From NCBI RefSeq assembly GCF_002979755.1, contig NZ_PCPP01000001.1:280665-344664 (forward strand): a DNA stretch of 64,000 bases, read 5' to 3'. The notes beneath the pieces were generated by a model, which searched no databases, was not told the DNA's origin, and saw only the letters and a list, made by a program, of their open reading frames with translations. Positions 26,551 through 36,346 of the stretch are shown here, piece by piece (position 1 is the stretch's first letter; the number at the start of each line of letters is the position of its first letter). The position numbers were made by a program, and so were the translations under genes. The DNA comes from Chryseobacterium culicis. GTDB lineage: Bacteria > Bacteroidota > Bacteroidia > Flavobacteriales > Weeksellaceae.

Positions 26551-27753
26551 CTAGTTTTTTATTCTTGCTTTGGGTGACGTATTAAAAGTAACCAAAAGAA
26601 GAGCAATAATAACGGATATGATAAGAACTCCAATGAAAACATTCCAGGAATAAGCATGAAGAAGATAGCCGGTACCACTTCCCAGAATACTTGAACCAAA
26701 ATAATAAAATAACCAGTAAATAGAAGTGGCTGAAGATTTTCCACGTTTGGCATACAAAGCGGTCATCTGGCTGGCCATTGTATGGGCTGCGAAAAAAGAG
26801 AGGGTAAAAAGTCCAAGTCCGAAAATAAGAATATAAATATTTTCTGATAATAATAATGCTGCTCCGGTGAGCATAGACAGGATAGAAACTTTAAGAATAT
26901 TATTCATCGGAAACTTTTGAGAAAGGCGGCTTACGATCATCGTTCCAAAGACTCCAAAAATATACATCAGAAAGATAAAAGCGATAATAAAATGGCTTAA
27001 TGAAAATGGTTTTGCTTCTAATCTGAACGTTAGGTAGTTATAAACACTTACAAAAACTCCCATTAGCAATGCTGCAGTACAATATAGGCGAAGCATATAC
27101 GGATTGGTAAGAAAAAACTTCATCTGTTTTACCTTAAGATGATAATCTGTTTTCTGTGGATTGAAAAACCTTGATTCCGGAAACAGCTTCCAGAATACAA
27201 CAGCCAGAATGAAACTTTCGATTCCGATAAGCAACACTGCATTACGCCATCCGAATTCCCCGGCAAATAAAGTGGCCATTATCCTTCCGCTCATCCCTCC
27301 AATAGTGTTTCCACTGAGATACATGCTGATGGTTGCAGGTACTGCCAGAGCACTTACTTCCTCTGTAAGATAGGCTAGCGCAACAGCAGAAACGCCGGAA
27401 ACAACAAAACCTTTAAAGACTCCGATAGCAATCAGGAGACTTAAACTTGGAATCCAGGTTGAAATAATGGTAAGTAGAGCAGATGAGATCAACGAAAAAA
27501 CCATCAGACTTTTTCTTGAATAGCTGTCGGCTTTAAATGCAAAAAACAACAATCCCAATGCCATACCTATCGTAGATGATGATACCAGCAGGGATGTATC
27601 ACCTACAGATACCCCAAATTGTTCTGCCGCCATGGGCAGCATAGGCTGGAAGAGATAAAGCTGTGCAAAAACCGAAAGTCCGGAAAAGAATATACAAAGT
27701 TTGATGTATCGGAGACGTCGGCTTCCCTGAAGAGCTTTTTCAGATGGATTCAT
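26551..27753 (-). CDS. MFS transporter
   Basis: 400 residues from the ATG at 27753; an in-frame TTG 12 bases upstream is unlikely. About twelve membrane helices are seen, with a major-facilitator loop after helix 2 (FAFKADSYSRKSLMVF) and a matching loop in the second half (SRLSQKFPMNN). The N-terminal start LFQPMLPMAAEQFGVSVGD is typical of the YnfM/arabinose-efflux subgroup. It is likely a drug or metabolite exporter, substrate unknown. A membrane AraC-type regulator gene lies just upstream on the same strand. Confidence 0.92.
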   Translation of the reverse strand: MNPSEKALQGSRRLRYIKLCIFFSGLSVFAQLYLFQPMLPMAAEQFGVSVGDTSLLVSSSTIGMALGLLFFAFKADSYSRKSLMVFSLISSALLTIISTWIPSLSLLIAIGVFKGFVVSGVSAVALAYLTEEVSALAVPATISMYLSGNTIGGMSGRIMATLFAGEFGWRNAVLLIGIESFILAVVFWKLFPESRFFNPQKTDYHLKVKQMKFFLTNPYMLRLYCTAALLMGVFVSVYNYLTFRLEAKPFSLSHFIIAFIFLMYIFGVFGTMIVSRLSQKFPMNNILKVSILSMLTGAALLLSENIYILIFGLGLFTLSFFAAHTMASQMTALYAKRGKSSATSIYWLFYYFGSSILGSGTGYLLHAYSWNVFIGVLIISVIIALLLVTFNTSPKARIKN

Positions 27754-27867
27754 TATGGTTTGCAATTAAAATGCAGTGGTTTGACAGAAAATTAAGTTCT
27801 GTAAATTTCCTGATTATTTTCCGAATTTAAAAATCATTATTTCAATGATATTGATTGGTGAAACAAA

Positions 27868-28824
27868 TCAGTGAAGCTGCAAACTGCTGATGTATTCAGA
27901 AGGGGTAATACTTTCCATCTGTTTGAATACCCTGTTGAAGGTAGACTGGTTGGAGAATCCTGCCTCTGTATAAATATACATAAGGGTTACCTTCTCAAGA
28001 TCATTTTCATTAAGCAGTCTTTTTACACACTCAATTCTGTGCCTATTCAGATAGTTATTGAAGTTGGGATATCCTTTTGTACGGATGGATTTGGAGATAT
28101 AGCTGCTGTTAATATCAATTTCCGTTGAAAGCTTTGAAATATTAAAATTGACATCCTTATACAGCTGTTTTTCTCTCATTACCTGCTCAATTTTCTCAAA
28201 TAATTCATCTGCAAAAGGTGTTTTCTCTACCATAGGTGCCGGCTGTATGATGGCATTCTGGTTCTTTTCTTCGATTTCATGGTAAATTTCAACTCTTTTT
28301 ATTTTATCCTTAAAATAGAGCAGAAGTGATATTACAGCCACATTGGAAATCATAAGGATCGTATCGGTAATTCTCACATCTTCAGGTCTGTGTATGGGGA
28401 ATTTAAAGCTGAATGTTCTTGAAATAAGGTATCCTGCAATAATATTCAGCAAAACAAACATGCTGTACATAAAAACATACTTCCTTTGAAAGAAAACATA
28501 GGCGGCCAGTGGAATGGGAATAAGCCAGACAAAACTGGCTATAGAGTTGTTCCAGAAAGCCAGCATGATGTAAAAATTGTAAAGAGTGGCAATAATAATA
28601 TAGGAATGCACCATTATATTTACCGAGTAGGATTTACGTATAATAAGGTAAGTATATACCAGTAAAAAAAGCCCTCCATAAAGATACCATGCCATCATTT
28701 TATCAGGAATGATAAAAGTAAATATCAAAGCAAATACAGCAAGAATAACAGCCATCATAATGTTGTAGTAGTAGATCAGCTGCCGTTTGTACTGTTCAAT
28801 TTTTATGTCTTTTGCGGTGGTCAT
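27868..28824 (-). CDS. membrane-anchored AraC-type transcriptional regulator
   Basis: 318 residues. About six hydrophobic helices in residues 20-185 (YNIMMAVILAVFALIFTFII, LLFLLVYTYLIIR region) are followed by an AraC DNA-binding domain (residues 215-318: NFNISKLSTEIDINSSYISK, then MYIYTEAGFSNQSTFNRVF and TPSEYISSLQ). This is a second one-component membrane sensor of the same layout as the gene at 22.9 kb, but the sequences differ widely. It lies 114 bases upstream of the MFS gene and may regulate it. Confidence 0.88.
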   Translation of the reverse strand: MTTAKDIKIEQYKRQLIYYYNIMMAVILAVFALIFTFIIPDKMMAWYLYGGLFLLVYTYLIIRKSYSVNIMVHSYIIIATLYNFYIMLAFWNNSIASFVWLIPIPLAAYVFFQRKYVFMYSMFVLLNIIAGYLISRTFSFKFPIHRPEDVRITDTILMISNVAVISLLLYFKDKIKRVEIYHEIEEKNQNAIIQPAPMVEKTPFADELFEKIEQVMREKQLYKDVNFNISKLSTEIDINSSYISKSIRTKGYPNFNNYLNRHRIECVKRLLNENDLEKVTLMYIYTEAGFSNQSTFNRVFKQMESITPSEYISSLQLH

Positions 28825-29091
28825 TTGTGGTAAGAGATAATTTTTTAAGCATTCAATACATTTTATTCAGTCAGTTTTCAGAAAATGACTTATTTAAATA
28901 TTTGATTATTAGTTGTTTGTGTTTTATTGAGCCGTTTCCGGTTTTTCATTGATTCTTGATAAAGTTGATTGTTCAATGCGAATAACTTTGCAACAGCTAG
29001 CTCAATAAAGGCTGATTGATGATATGTCAATTGACCCACATGATTTATTTCCTTTTTAATAAATCAATAATTTTTAAACAAATATACTAAA

Positions 29092-29937
29092 ATGAAGAAA
29101 ATAAAATTAACTCTTTCCGGCATAATGATGGGTCTTTCAATCACTGCCTATTCCCAGGTTGGTATCAATACAGATTCTCCTAAAGTAACATTGCATGTAG
29201 AAGGGAAACCGGACGTTGCAACAGTTCCCGATGGAGTAATGGCTCCCAGAATAACAGGGGATCAGCTGAAAGCGAAGGATGATGTTTACACAACGGTACA
29301 AACCGGAGCATTGGTCTATGTGACTCAGGCCGTCACAATGCCTTCTGCAAAAACGGCGAAAGTAGATAAAGCCGGCTATTATATGTTTAACGGTACGACA
29401 TGGAAATTTGCATTTGGTGGGAAAGATGATGATATCACCATAGGAGATTTAATTTACTACCACGGAAGTATTCCAGCAGGAGTTTCCGGAGCGAATACTT
29501 TGGCCAGTACCTATCTTTCAGATTTACCCGTTTTGGGAGGTTTCCTAAGACTTGATGCACAATTTAACAGCAGTTCAGCAGGAACTGGAGCGGCTACCAC
29601 TTTTAATCCGAGACTTTATAATGCAGGGACTTCAGATGTGAAAATCTGGGTCTCAGAAATGTCTACCCATACCGGAGATTCTGACAACGGAAATATTAAA
29701 TTATCACCGGGAGCTTACCGACAGTTTGATGATGGTGTTTATCTTACTCAGACCCATAATGAGACCGTAACATTTGATATTACAATACAGGAACCGGAAC
29801 CAAGATGGTACAGAGTATATTATGCATTCCGCGTAGATAACAAATCTAATACAGGAAGTAGTGATGCTACCACTACAGATTCCAATACTTCTGATAACAC
29901 AAGGGAACTGTTTCTTTCTGTACAGAGACTGTATTAA
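29092..29937 (+). CDS. secreted surface-type protein of unknown function
   Basis: 281 residues with a signal peptide (KLTLSGIMMGLSITAYS, cleavage before QVGIN). The mature N-terminus, VGINTDSPKVTLHVEG, is the GINT-P-LHV motif seen at the start of many exported flavobacterial proteins. A central region binds no obvious cofactor (AGYYMFNGTTWKFAFGG). The C-terminal half is Thr/Ser/Asn-rich and beta-predicted. There is no type IX sorting domain at the end. The gene is followed by the convergent LuxR/sensor-kinase pair. Confidence 0.75.
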   Translation: MKKIKLTLSGIMMGLSITAYSQVGINTDSPKVTLHVEGKPDVATVPDGVMAPRITGDQLKAKDDVYTTVQTGALVYVTQAVTMPSAKTAKVDKAGYYMFNGTTWKFAFGGKDDDITIGDLIYYHGSIPAGVSGANTLASTYLSDLPVLGGFLRLDAQFNSSSAGTGAATTFNPRLYNAGTSDVKIWVSEMSTHTGDSDNGNIKLSPGAYRQFDDGVYLTQTHNETVTFDITIQEPEPRWYRVYYAFRVDNKSNTGSSDATTTDSNTSDNTRELFLSVQRLY

Positions 29938-30075
29938 TTAGCCGCCTGATGATTCTAAAAATACAATAATGATATAAAAATATACAAAATCTATGGGTTA
30001 GCTGTTTAAAAAAATCTAATGAGATTTGTGTTTTTTCTGGGGCTGGAATAGTATGAAATTTCAGCCCCGATTTTC

Positions 30076-30687
30076 TTAATGCATCATTTCGTAAGCCTTG
30101 ATCAGTTCTGCAATATTGGTTACATCAAGCTTTTGAAAAATTCTCTTTTTATAAGTGCTTACCGTAGACATCTGGATATTGAGTCTGTTGGCAATTTCAA
30201 GATTACCGTTGCCGTCTGCCAGAAGTTTAAAAATTTCATATTCTCTGGAGGATAGCTTTTCTACCGGATTATTTCTCTTGTTTTGAATAATAAGGCCAAT
30301 CAGTTCTGCAGGGTAGAAATATCCTTTTTCGATGACCGTTTTTACAGCATTCTTAATTTCTTCCTCACTGCTTTGTTTATTCAGATAGCCCTCAGCACCT
30401 TCTCTGATATACTGGATGGCAACATCCTTGTCATATCCTGAGAATATGAGAATCTTAAGGTCATTTTGTATATTTTTAAGCTCCGGAACCATTTTTTTAT
30501 ACTGAGTTCCTGGCATATCAATATCTAAAATAAGAAGATCATACCGTTGACCTTCCAGTTTCTTTTTCACCTGGTCATAATTTTCTGCAAAATCTATACG
30601 GATGGCCGGATAAGCAGTTTCAAGAACCAAAGAGGTGCCTGCCCTTACTACATAATGATCATCAGCGATTAAAATTCTTTCATTCAT
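30076..30687 (-). CDS. NarL/LuxR-type response regulator
   Basis: 203 residues. The receiver domain 1-120 has the acidic pair ADD near residue 8, phospho-acceptor Asp in LLILDIDMPG near residue 53, and Lys in GYLNKQSSEEE. The C-terminal LuxR helix-turn-helix is LSSREYEIFKLLADGNGN then IQMSTVSTYKKRIFQKLDV. It starts 5 bases after the stop of the Reg_prop sensor kinase and is its evident partner. Confidence 0.93.
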   Translation of the reverse strand: MNERILIADDHYVVRAGTSLVLETAYPAIRIDFAENYDQVKKKLEGQRYDLLILDIDMPGTQYKKMVPELKNIQNDLKILIFSGYDKDVAIQYIREGAEGYLNKQSSEEEIKNAVKTVIEKGYFYPAELIGLIIQNKRNNPVEKLSSREYEIFKLLADGNGNLEIANRLNIQMSTVSTYKKRIFQKLDVTNIAELIKAYEMMH

Positions 30688-30692
30688 AGAGA

Positions 30693-33683
30693 TTAGTTTT
30701 TATTGAGTGTTATTTCCACAACAGTTCCTTTAGGCTGGTTTTGTCTGAAACTCATTTCGGCATTGATCTTTTTTACCAGATGGATGACCATATGCAGCCC
30801 TAGACCTTTTCCTTTGAAGCTGGGGGTTTCCTGTTTAGGATTTCTGAACAGGTTCATGTAAATGTCAATCTGTTCTGCAGACATTCCTGTTCCTGTATCA
30901 GTAATTATTATGGTGGATTTTTGTGGATTTTCGGTAATATTGAGGGTTATATTTCCTTCAAAGGTATTTTTTACGGCGTTATCAAGGATGTTATGAATAA
31001 TAGCAGTTAAAATACTTTCATTTACCTGAGAATAAACGATGTGTTCAGTAAGGTTGGTAATCGTTGTCCCTTTTTCTTTGGCGATTTCACAGAATAGCCT
31101 GTTTTTGATTTCCAGAATTCTGTTGATGGGATATTCCTTTTCTTCAAAAATATTTTCAGCCTTATAAAGCTCAGTATATTCTTTTAAATTCAGCGTAAAC
31201 TGATAAAGCTGTTCTGAGGATTTATAAATACTGTCAAAATACTTTTTCTGAAGCTCCACATCATCGGATTCATGAAGTTTTTGAGAGAGCATGGCAATAA
31301 ACCTGATAGGAGTGGTAATATCGTGGCTGATGGTCTCCACCAGTTTTTTCTGATATTCCGTTTCTTTCTGCAAATTATTTTTCACAACCTCCAGGTGAAG
31401 AGAAGTTTCCTTTAGTTCAGAGTTTTTATTGTGAACAATCTGTTTTAAAGCTTTATTTTTTATCCTTAAAAAATTGGTGGTTAACTGAACGATAATGATG
31501 ATTATGATAAGGATAATAATGGAAGCAGACACTCTGAAAAGTAATGTCTGATAAAAAAGAGGATGAATTTTGAAACGTATTGTTTTTTCTTCATATTTCC
31601 CATCCGGAGAAATAAGGATTCTTACACTGAGTGTATATTCACCGGGAGAAAGATTACTGATGGTATATTTTAATTCTTTTCCTGCAGCGATCTTTTCCCA
31701 TTCAGTATTTTCTTTTCCTGATATTTTGGCCTCAATATAAAGGTTTTCAAGATTAGAAAAATAAGGAATATCAATAAAAACATCTGCTGTTTTATAATCA
31801 TTCTTTAACTCAAGAAGCTGATGGAAATACTGAGGTTCAGCATTCCCGACTTTCACCCTTTCAATGTAAATTTTACTTCTTTCCGGATAATAAGAATGAA
31901 CACTTTCCGGATTGAAAAATACAAAACCATCCATAGAAGGAAATACAAAGTCTCCATTCTCCAATGCATAAGCGTTGGGCTCAGAACTTCCATTGAATTC
32001 ATTGGTCAGAAAGCCGTCTTTTTTGGTGAAACGGTAATAGAAAACCGGAGTTTTTTTGTCTTCTGCATAGTGCAGCAACTGCTTCTTAGGAACCTTAAAC
32101 ATTCCGTTATTCGAGGATATCCAATAATATCCCTTTTGGTCTTCAAGAATATAATGGGCCGACTGGAGGTAATTATTACAGTCGTTCGGCATTTTGATAA
32201 GCTTATGGTTCCTGAAAAGATAGAATCCGTTTTTATTTGTAGTAATCCATATCAGATTATCCTTTGTTTTGATAATGCTTTTAACATGGATGTTTTTGAT
32301 TAAAGGAGTTATGGTATTACTTCCCAGCATTACGGAATAAAGGCCGTCGCTGTTTCCGGTCAGAATTTCATTATCGCTGTACTGAAAAAAAACATTCACA
32401 AAACTTTTAAAAGTATAGGTGAAATCCGGTTGGGCAAACATATCTTTTTTATGAAGATAAAGTTGGGTACCCGAAAGATCTGTAAAGGTGGTACCATAAA
32501 GATTTCCACTTTTCATAAACGTTTCAAGCCCTTTTTTGACAAAAATGGAATCCTTCTTTTTATACCCTGAATTTTTATAAAACCTGATAATGCTGTTTCT
32601 CTTTCTGATCAGAATGTTCCCGGAATTGTCATACATCATCAGATAATTGTCATTGCTTCCGAAAAGGTGTTTATTAACAATCCCGTTTCTTCCAAATTCT
32701 GTCCCGTCCTCAGCAATGATTGTACTTTGGCTGAAAGGAAGAGAGGCAAAATATACATTATTAGAAAAATCAGCCTCTTTTTTTGAAACATAGAAATTGG
32801 AAAGCTGAAGCACATTCAAGCCGTTATTGAGGGTTCCCAGATATAATTTGTTAAAATTTTTATCATAGAACATGGAACAGTAGGAGTGATTTCCGATTTC
32901 CTCAAAATTTACAAGAAATTTCAGACGAAGATCTTTTTCATTTCCTTCTAATAAATAAATGTTATCATGATTGATAATAAAAGTCTGATTGGTAATCTGC
33001 TGCCAGTAGATTTTAGTGTCAGGATGATTAAAAAGGGTAGGTTTATCAGAAACGGAAAGATGTCCTTTGTAAATAGAATAGGTTTTTCTTTTTTTCAGAT
33101 CATTGATGAAAAGATGTTCATTCAGTACAAAAATATAATTAAGATCTTTATTGGTAAAAGGGAGGGCAATCTTTATTTCTTTTTTCCCTTCCTTATAGAT
33201 GATGGCATTCTTTTCTGTAAAATGATAAACAGAATTTTTAAGCTGAATAAAATACTGAATGTCACTATGGAAGTCTGATGTGATGATATTATTGGCGATA
33301 CGGTACAGGATATCAGTACCATTAGAAAAGGTCATTTTATCTCCGGAGGTAAGGCTTGCCAGTCTTGGAAACCTGTTTTTAATAATGATTTTATTTTCCT
33401 GAAAATTGTTAAGAACTGTTATACTGTCAAGAAGCGGATCACCGATAAATTCACCAAAATGCAGATTATTTACCCTAAAATTCTCAAAAGTAATAAAAGA
33501 ACTCCCGTCATACCGTACCAGTCCGTTTTCTGTAGAAATCCAGATGAAGCCATATTTGTCTTTGACAATGGCCTTTGCACTGCTTTGTGGAAGCCCATTA
33601 TCTATGTTGTGCCACGTAGATGTATAGTGCTGCCCGGAAATGTTTAGATAGATGCAAGCAAAAATAAATGCCCAAACTCTCAT
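30693..33683 (-). CDS. Reg_prop sensor histidine kinase
   Basis: 996 residues with a signal peptide. A large periplasmic sensor made of two-component-regulator propeller repeats follows (LPQSSAKAIVKDKYGFIWIS at the start; DNLIWITTNKNGFYLFR and GYYWISSNNGMFKVP near 475-535). Next come a Y_Y_Y-type Ig domain (about 615-705), one membrane helix (SASIIILIIIIIIVQLTT, near 720) and a coiled coil. The kinase core has phospho-acceptor His in VETISHDITTPIRFI, N-box NILDNAVKN, and ATP lid motifs DTGTGMS and GKGLGLHMV. There is no fused receiver, unlike classical hybrid systems of this type. In related systems the ligand is often a glycan; here it is unknown. Confidence 0.93.
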   Translation of the reverse strand: MRVWAFIFACIYLNISGQHYTSTWHNIDNGLPQSSAKAIVKDKYGFIWISTENGLVRYDGSSFITFENFRVNNLHFGEFIGDPLLDSITVLNNFQENKIIIKNRFPRLASLTSGDKMTFSNGTDILYRIANNIITSDFHSDIQYFIQLKNSVYHFTEKNAIIYKEGKKEIKIALPFTNKDLNYIFVLNEHLFINDLKKRKTYSIYKGHLSVSDKPTLFNHPDTKIYWQQITNQTFIINHDNIYLLEGNEKDLRLKFLVNFEEIGNHSYCSMFYDKNFNKLYLGTLNNGLNVLQLSNFYVSKKEADFSNNVYFASLPFSQSTIIAEDGTEFGRNGIVNKHLFGSNDNYLMMYDNSGNILIRKRNSIIRFYKNSGYKKKDSIFVKKGLETFMKSGNLYGTTFTDLSGTQLYLHKKDMFAQPDFTYTFKSFVNVFFQYSDNEILTGNSDGLYSVMLGSNTITPLIKNIHVKSIIKTKDNLIWITTNKNGFYLFRNHKLIKMPNDCNNYLQSAHYILEDQKGYYWISSNNGMFKVPKKQLLHYAEDKKTPVFYYRFTKKDGFLTNEFNGSSEPNAYALENGDFVFPSMDGFVFFNPESVHSYYPERSKIYIERVKVGNAEPQYFHQLLELKNDYKTADVFIDIPYFSNLENLYIEAKISGKENTEWEKIAAGKELKYTISNLSPGEYTLSVRILISPDGKYEEKTIRFKIHPLFYQTLLFRVSASIIILIIIIIIVQLTTNFLRIKNKALKQIVHNKNSELKETSLHLEVVKNNLQKETEYQKKLVETISHDITTPIRFIAMLSQKLHESDDVELQKKYFDSIYKSSEQLYQFTLNLKEYTELYKAENIFEEKEYPINRILEIKNRLFCEIAKEKGTTITNLTEHIVYSQVNESILTAIIHNILDNAVKNTFEGNITLNITENPQKSTIIITDTGTGMSAEQIDIYMNLFRNPKQETPSFKGKGLGLHMVIHLVKKINAEMSFRQNQPKGTVVEITLNKN

Positions 33684-34291
33684 ATATGTGCAAAACTGAT
33701 CTATATCTGCTGCTAATGCAATAGACGGTTAATAATAGTATTTGTACAAGTCAAAGTTTTTTTAATGGGCAGGAACGATTGAAAATAAATTTTTATCATT
33801 GAAGTTTTCTGGTCTTTTGTGTTTTATATTTTTTGATCGTGTAAAAATAGTGAAATTATGGAGATAAATTAGTATTGCATGATCTGTTTTCTGTAAGTTT
33901 TATCATGCAGTGTAGGCAATAATTCATTTCAAAATTTTTCAAGCATTATCATATTTCAATAATAAGTGATAAATTTATATTGAATTCGTTTTGAATTTTC
34001 TTTTACAGATCTCAGTATTATGCTGTATTTGTGGCTTCTTTTAAAATTTTATAAATGATAAATAGTGTTGTATTGGAATGTTTTTATTAATTTATTGACT
34101 AACGGTTGATGTTTTGTTTAATTGATTTTTGTAGTAAAAATTTGACAAAAAACAGGGGTTTATTCTACATGACAACCTTGCCAGGGCTTATGAATATTCA
34201 TATTTTTGCAAAAATATTCTCATCACAAGTAAAGAAACTTTATTGTCAAAATAATGATTCTAAGAACACAAACGGTTTTATCTCAAAAACA
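33684..34291. other. 608-bp AT-rich intergenic region
   Basis: Upstream region of the sensor kinase (transcribed leftward). No RNA gene or repeat is recognised. A reading frame crossing 34106-34372 runs through both terminator hairpins and has no family features, so it is not called. The length leaves room for an unlisted small RNA. Confidence 0.4.
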
Positions 34292-34327
34292 AAAGAGACT
34301 GTACTAAAAGTAAACAGTCTCTTTTTT
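34292..34327 (+). terminator. intrinsic terminator of an unassigned rightward transcript
   Basis: AAGAGACTGT pairs with ACAGTCTCTT and is followed by TTTTTT. No rightward gene precedes it within 3 kb, so it may end an undetected small RNA, or be a back-up for antisense transcription. Confidence 0.6.
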
Positions 34328-34354
34328 ATACTCTACATTCTAATCGTATTTTTA

Positions 34355-34384
34355 TCAAAAAACCTCCCGTAAATGATGGGAGGT
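34355..34384 (-). terminator. intrinsic terminator of the DUF1349 gene
   Basis: ACCTCCC/GGGAGGT stem; on the reverse strand it is followed by TTTTTTGATAAAA. Confidence 0.8.
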
Positions 34385-34422
34385 GAATAAAATTAACTGT
34401 ATATTGAAATGTAATTCAATCG

Positions 34423-35070
34423 TTATTTATGAGTTTCAAGCCACTTCAGCCTGCGTTCGTCCGGCAGATGCTTTACTTGGAAGTTTTCAAAAACAGCATT
34501 GAATCCTTCTCCGTCAGGGCAGGCGGCCATTAAGCCAACCATTACAGGAGTGTTGTCCTGTAAAGGCGCATTTCTCATCATGATATAATTTTTGTCATCA
34601 AAAGAATAAAATATCTCTACTGCATCCAGCCTTCTCACTGCTTTTATCCATAGGGCAGAAGGTGTTTTTTCTAAGGTAATCACACTCCAGTCACTTTTAT
34701 TGTGGGTTACCACGGTACTGAGATTGTATTTTCCATCTACAAATTCTACTCCGGCTTTGATATAATGTTCTTTATCTGTTCTCAGCATCAGACCCATTTG
34801 GTCAAATCTGGCTTTATAACTACCTGTTATTTTTACTTTTGCTTCAAATTCGCCACCATAAGTAGTGTAATAAAAGGGAGCATCATCTACAGTAAATCCG
34901 TAGTGCGAAACCCTCCAATAATCACTCTGCGGTGTTACAAACATGGAAAGGCGGTTGTTTTTGATTTCCCATTTTTCAGGTTCATTAAACCAGGTCATTT
35001 TCTCCAGAGTCTGGGCAGAAAACTTTTGAATCAGGAATAAGGTGCAAAAGCCGAAAATCAGTTTCTTCAT
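34423..35070 (-). CDS. exported DUF1349 (YesU-like, lectin-fold) protein
   Basis: 215 residues with a signal peptide (LIFGFCTLFLIQKFSAQ). The mature part matches the DUF1349 jelly-roll family: MTWFNEPEKWEI near residue 25, TPQSDYWRVSHYGFTVDDAP, then GLMLRTDKEHYIKAGVEFVD and FSFDDKNYIMMRNAP region. Family members have a concanavalin A-like fold and are thought to bind or process carbohydrates; the exact role is unknown. It is divergent from the LuxR-type regulator gene with a gap of about 90 bases. Confidence 0.88.
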   Translation of the reverse strand: MKKLIFGFCTLFLIQKFSAQTLEKMTWFNEPEKWEIKNNRLSMFVTPQSDYWRVSHYGFTVDDAPFYYTTYGGEFEAKVKITGSYKARFDQMGLMLRTDKEHYIKAGVEFVDGKYNLSTVVTHNKSDWSVITLEKTPSALWIKAVRRLDAVEIFYSFDDKNYIMMRNAPLQDNTPVMVGLMAACPDGEGFNAVFENFQVKHLPDERRLKWLETHK

Positions 35071-35159
35071 TCTCTTTAGGATAAGTTCTTAACGTAAATT
35101 ATTATTTTAGCAAAAGTATTATTAAACTTCATTTGCGTCAATACTGATAAATAACCATT

Positions 35160-35897
35160 ATGGAAATCCGTGAACAGCTTAGTGATAAATTACTGGATAA
35201 TGCCTCCAAAAAATGCCTGCTTGATATAGAAACCTATAAACAGAGAGCACTTGTATATTCCCAGATGGAAGGAGCGATATGTGTGCTGAGTGATATGCAG
35301 GAGAATAAAAGTTATATTTATAAATCCCATGCTGCTGCTGAGTTAGGACTTACGATGGGTGAGAATCCTACAGAGATAGAGAGTATCTGGGAGGAAGAAA
35401 TGCTGAAAAAGATACATCCCGACGACCAGTTGAAAAAGTATATTCATGAACTCCGTTTTTTCAAATTACTGGATGCTGTTAAAATGGAGGAGCGTACAGC
35501 ATACAGTGTGGTGTCAAAAATAAGAATGAAAGATAAAAGGGATGAGTACCGCTGGGTGAAACATCGCATGTTTTACATGTATTCCCCCTATAATAGAAGG
35601 TTGAGATTTGCGCTTTGCCTTTATAATATTGCTATTTCTTCCTCTTCAGTTTCTGATTTTTTGATTATTAATACAATAAAGGGAGACGTTGTTGTGAAAG
35701 ATAAGCTTGATTACAAAAATATTTTAAGTCCCAGAGAACTGGAAGTTTTAAAATTTGTAGGAGAGGGATATGCAAGTAAACAAATTGCAGATCTTCTTTC
35801 CATAAGCATTAATACAGTAAGCAGACACCGTCAGAATATTCTGGAAAAGCTAAAAGTGAAAAATTCTACCCAAGCTTTTAAAGATAGTTTTTCTTAA
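35160..35897 (+). CDS. PAS-like LuxR-family transcriptional regulator
   Basis: 245 residues. Residues 50-165 look like a PAS-type sensing domain (ENKSYIYKSHAAAELGL, IHPDDQLKKYIHEL, EYRWVKHRMFYMYSP). The C-terminal LuxR helix-turn-helix begins LSPRELEVLKFVGEGYASK and continues INTVSRHRQNILEKLKV. There is no receiver domain, so it is a one-component regulator. It is divergent from the DUF1349 gene, which is a plausible target (inference). Confidence 0.88.
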   Translation: MEIREQLSDKLLDNASKKCLLDIETYKQRALVYSQMEGAICVLSDMQENKSYIYKSHAAAELGLTMGENPTEIESIWEEEMLKKIHPDDQLKKYIHELRFFKLLDAVKMEERTAYSVVSKIRMKDKRDEYRWVKHRMFYMYSPYNRRLRFALCLYNIAISSSSVSDFLIINTIKGDVVVKDKLDYKNILSPRELEVLKFVGEGYASKQIADLLSISINTVSRHRQNILEKLKVKNSTQAFKDSFS

Positions 35898-35989
35898 ATA
35901 TTCAGATCTCAATATCCGAAAAGTTCACCATGTTATTTTGTATCTTATGAGTAATTTTATACCTTGAGTACACATTAGCAAGAACCAGC

Positions 35990-36346
35990 GTGATGAAAAG
36001 AAGTGAAGAAATTACCTCTCAGTATTTTACTTTTCTGGATAATCATATCCAGGGTGTGATCTCCGGAACAATTCCGGAATTTATGGAACTGAATGAAATT
36101 GCCAGAGAGCTTGCGCTGTCACATAAGCACCTTACGGATACGGTAAAAAAAGAAACCGGCCAGCATCCTTGTTTTTTTTATGATGAAAAGATCATTCAGC
36201 AGGCTAAAGAGATGCTTATTCTTACCGACAAGTCGATAGCAGAAATCGCCCGGATTTTTACTTATGATCCCTCCAACTTTTCAAAATTTTTCAAAAAAAT
36301 GACAGGTTGTACCCCTGGAAAATTCAGAAATTCCAACAATATTTAA
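35990..36346 (+). CDS. short AraC-type DNA-binding protein
   Basis: 118 residues consisting almost only of an AraC helix-turn-helix pair: ELNEIARELALSHKHLTDTV (about 35-54), EKIIQQAKEMLILTDKSIAE, RIFTYDPSNFSKFFKKMTGC and TPGKFRNSN. There is no sensing domain; it could be a stand-alone regulator, as seen in other small Bacteroidota AraC proteins. It sits 92 bases after the LuxR-type regulator on the same strand. Confidence 0.85.
   Translation: MMKRSEEITSQYFTFLDNHIQGVISGTIPEFMELNEIARELALSHKHLTDTVKKETGQHPCFFYDEKIIQQAKEMLILTDKSIAEIARIFTYDPSNFSKFFKKMTGCTPGKFRNSNNI

Noticed and set aside
34106..34372. 88-codon frame in the sensor-kinase/DUF1349 gap
   Set aside because: It passes through two terminator hairpins and has random AT-rich composition.
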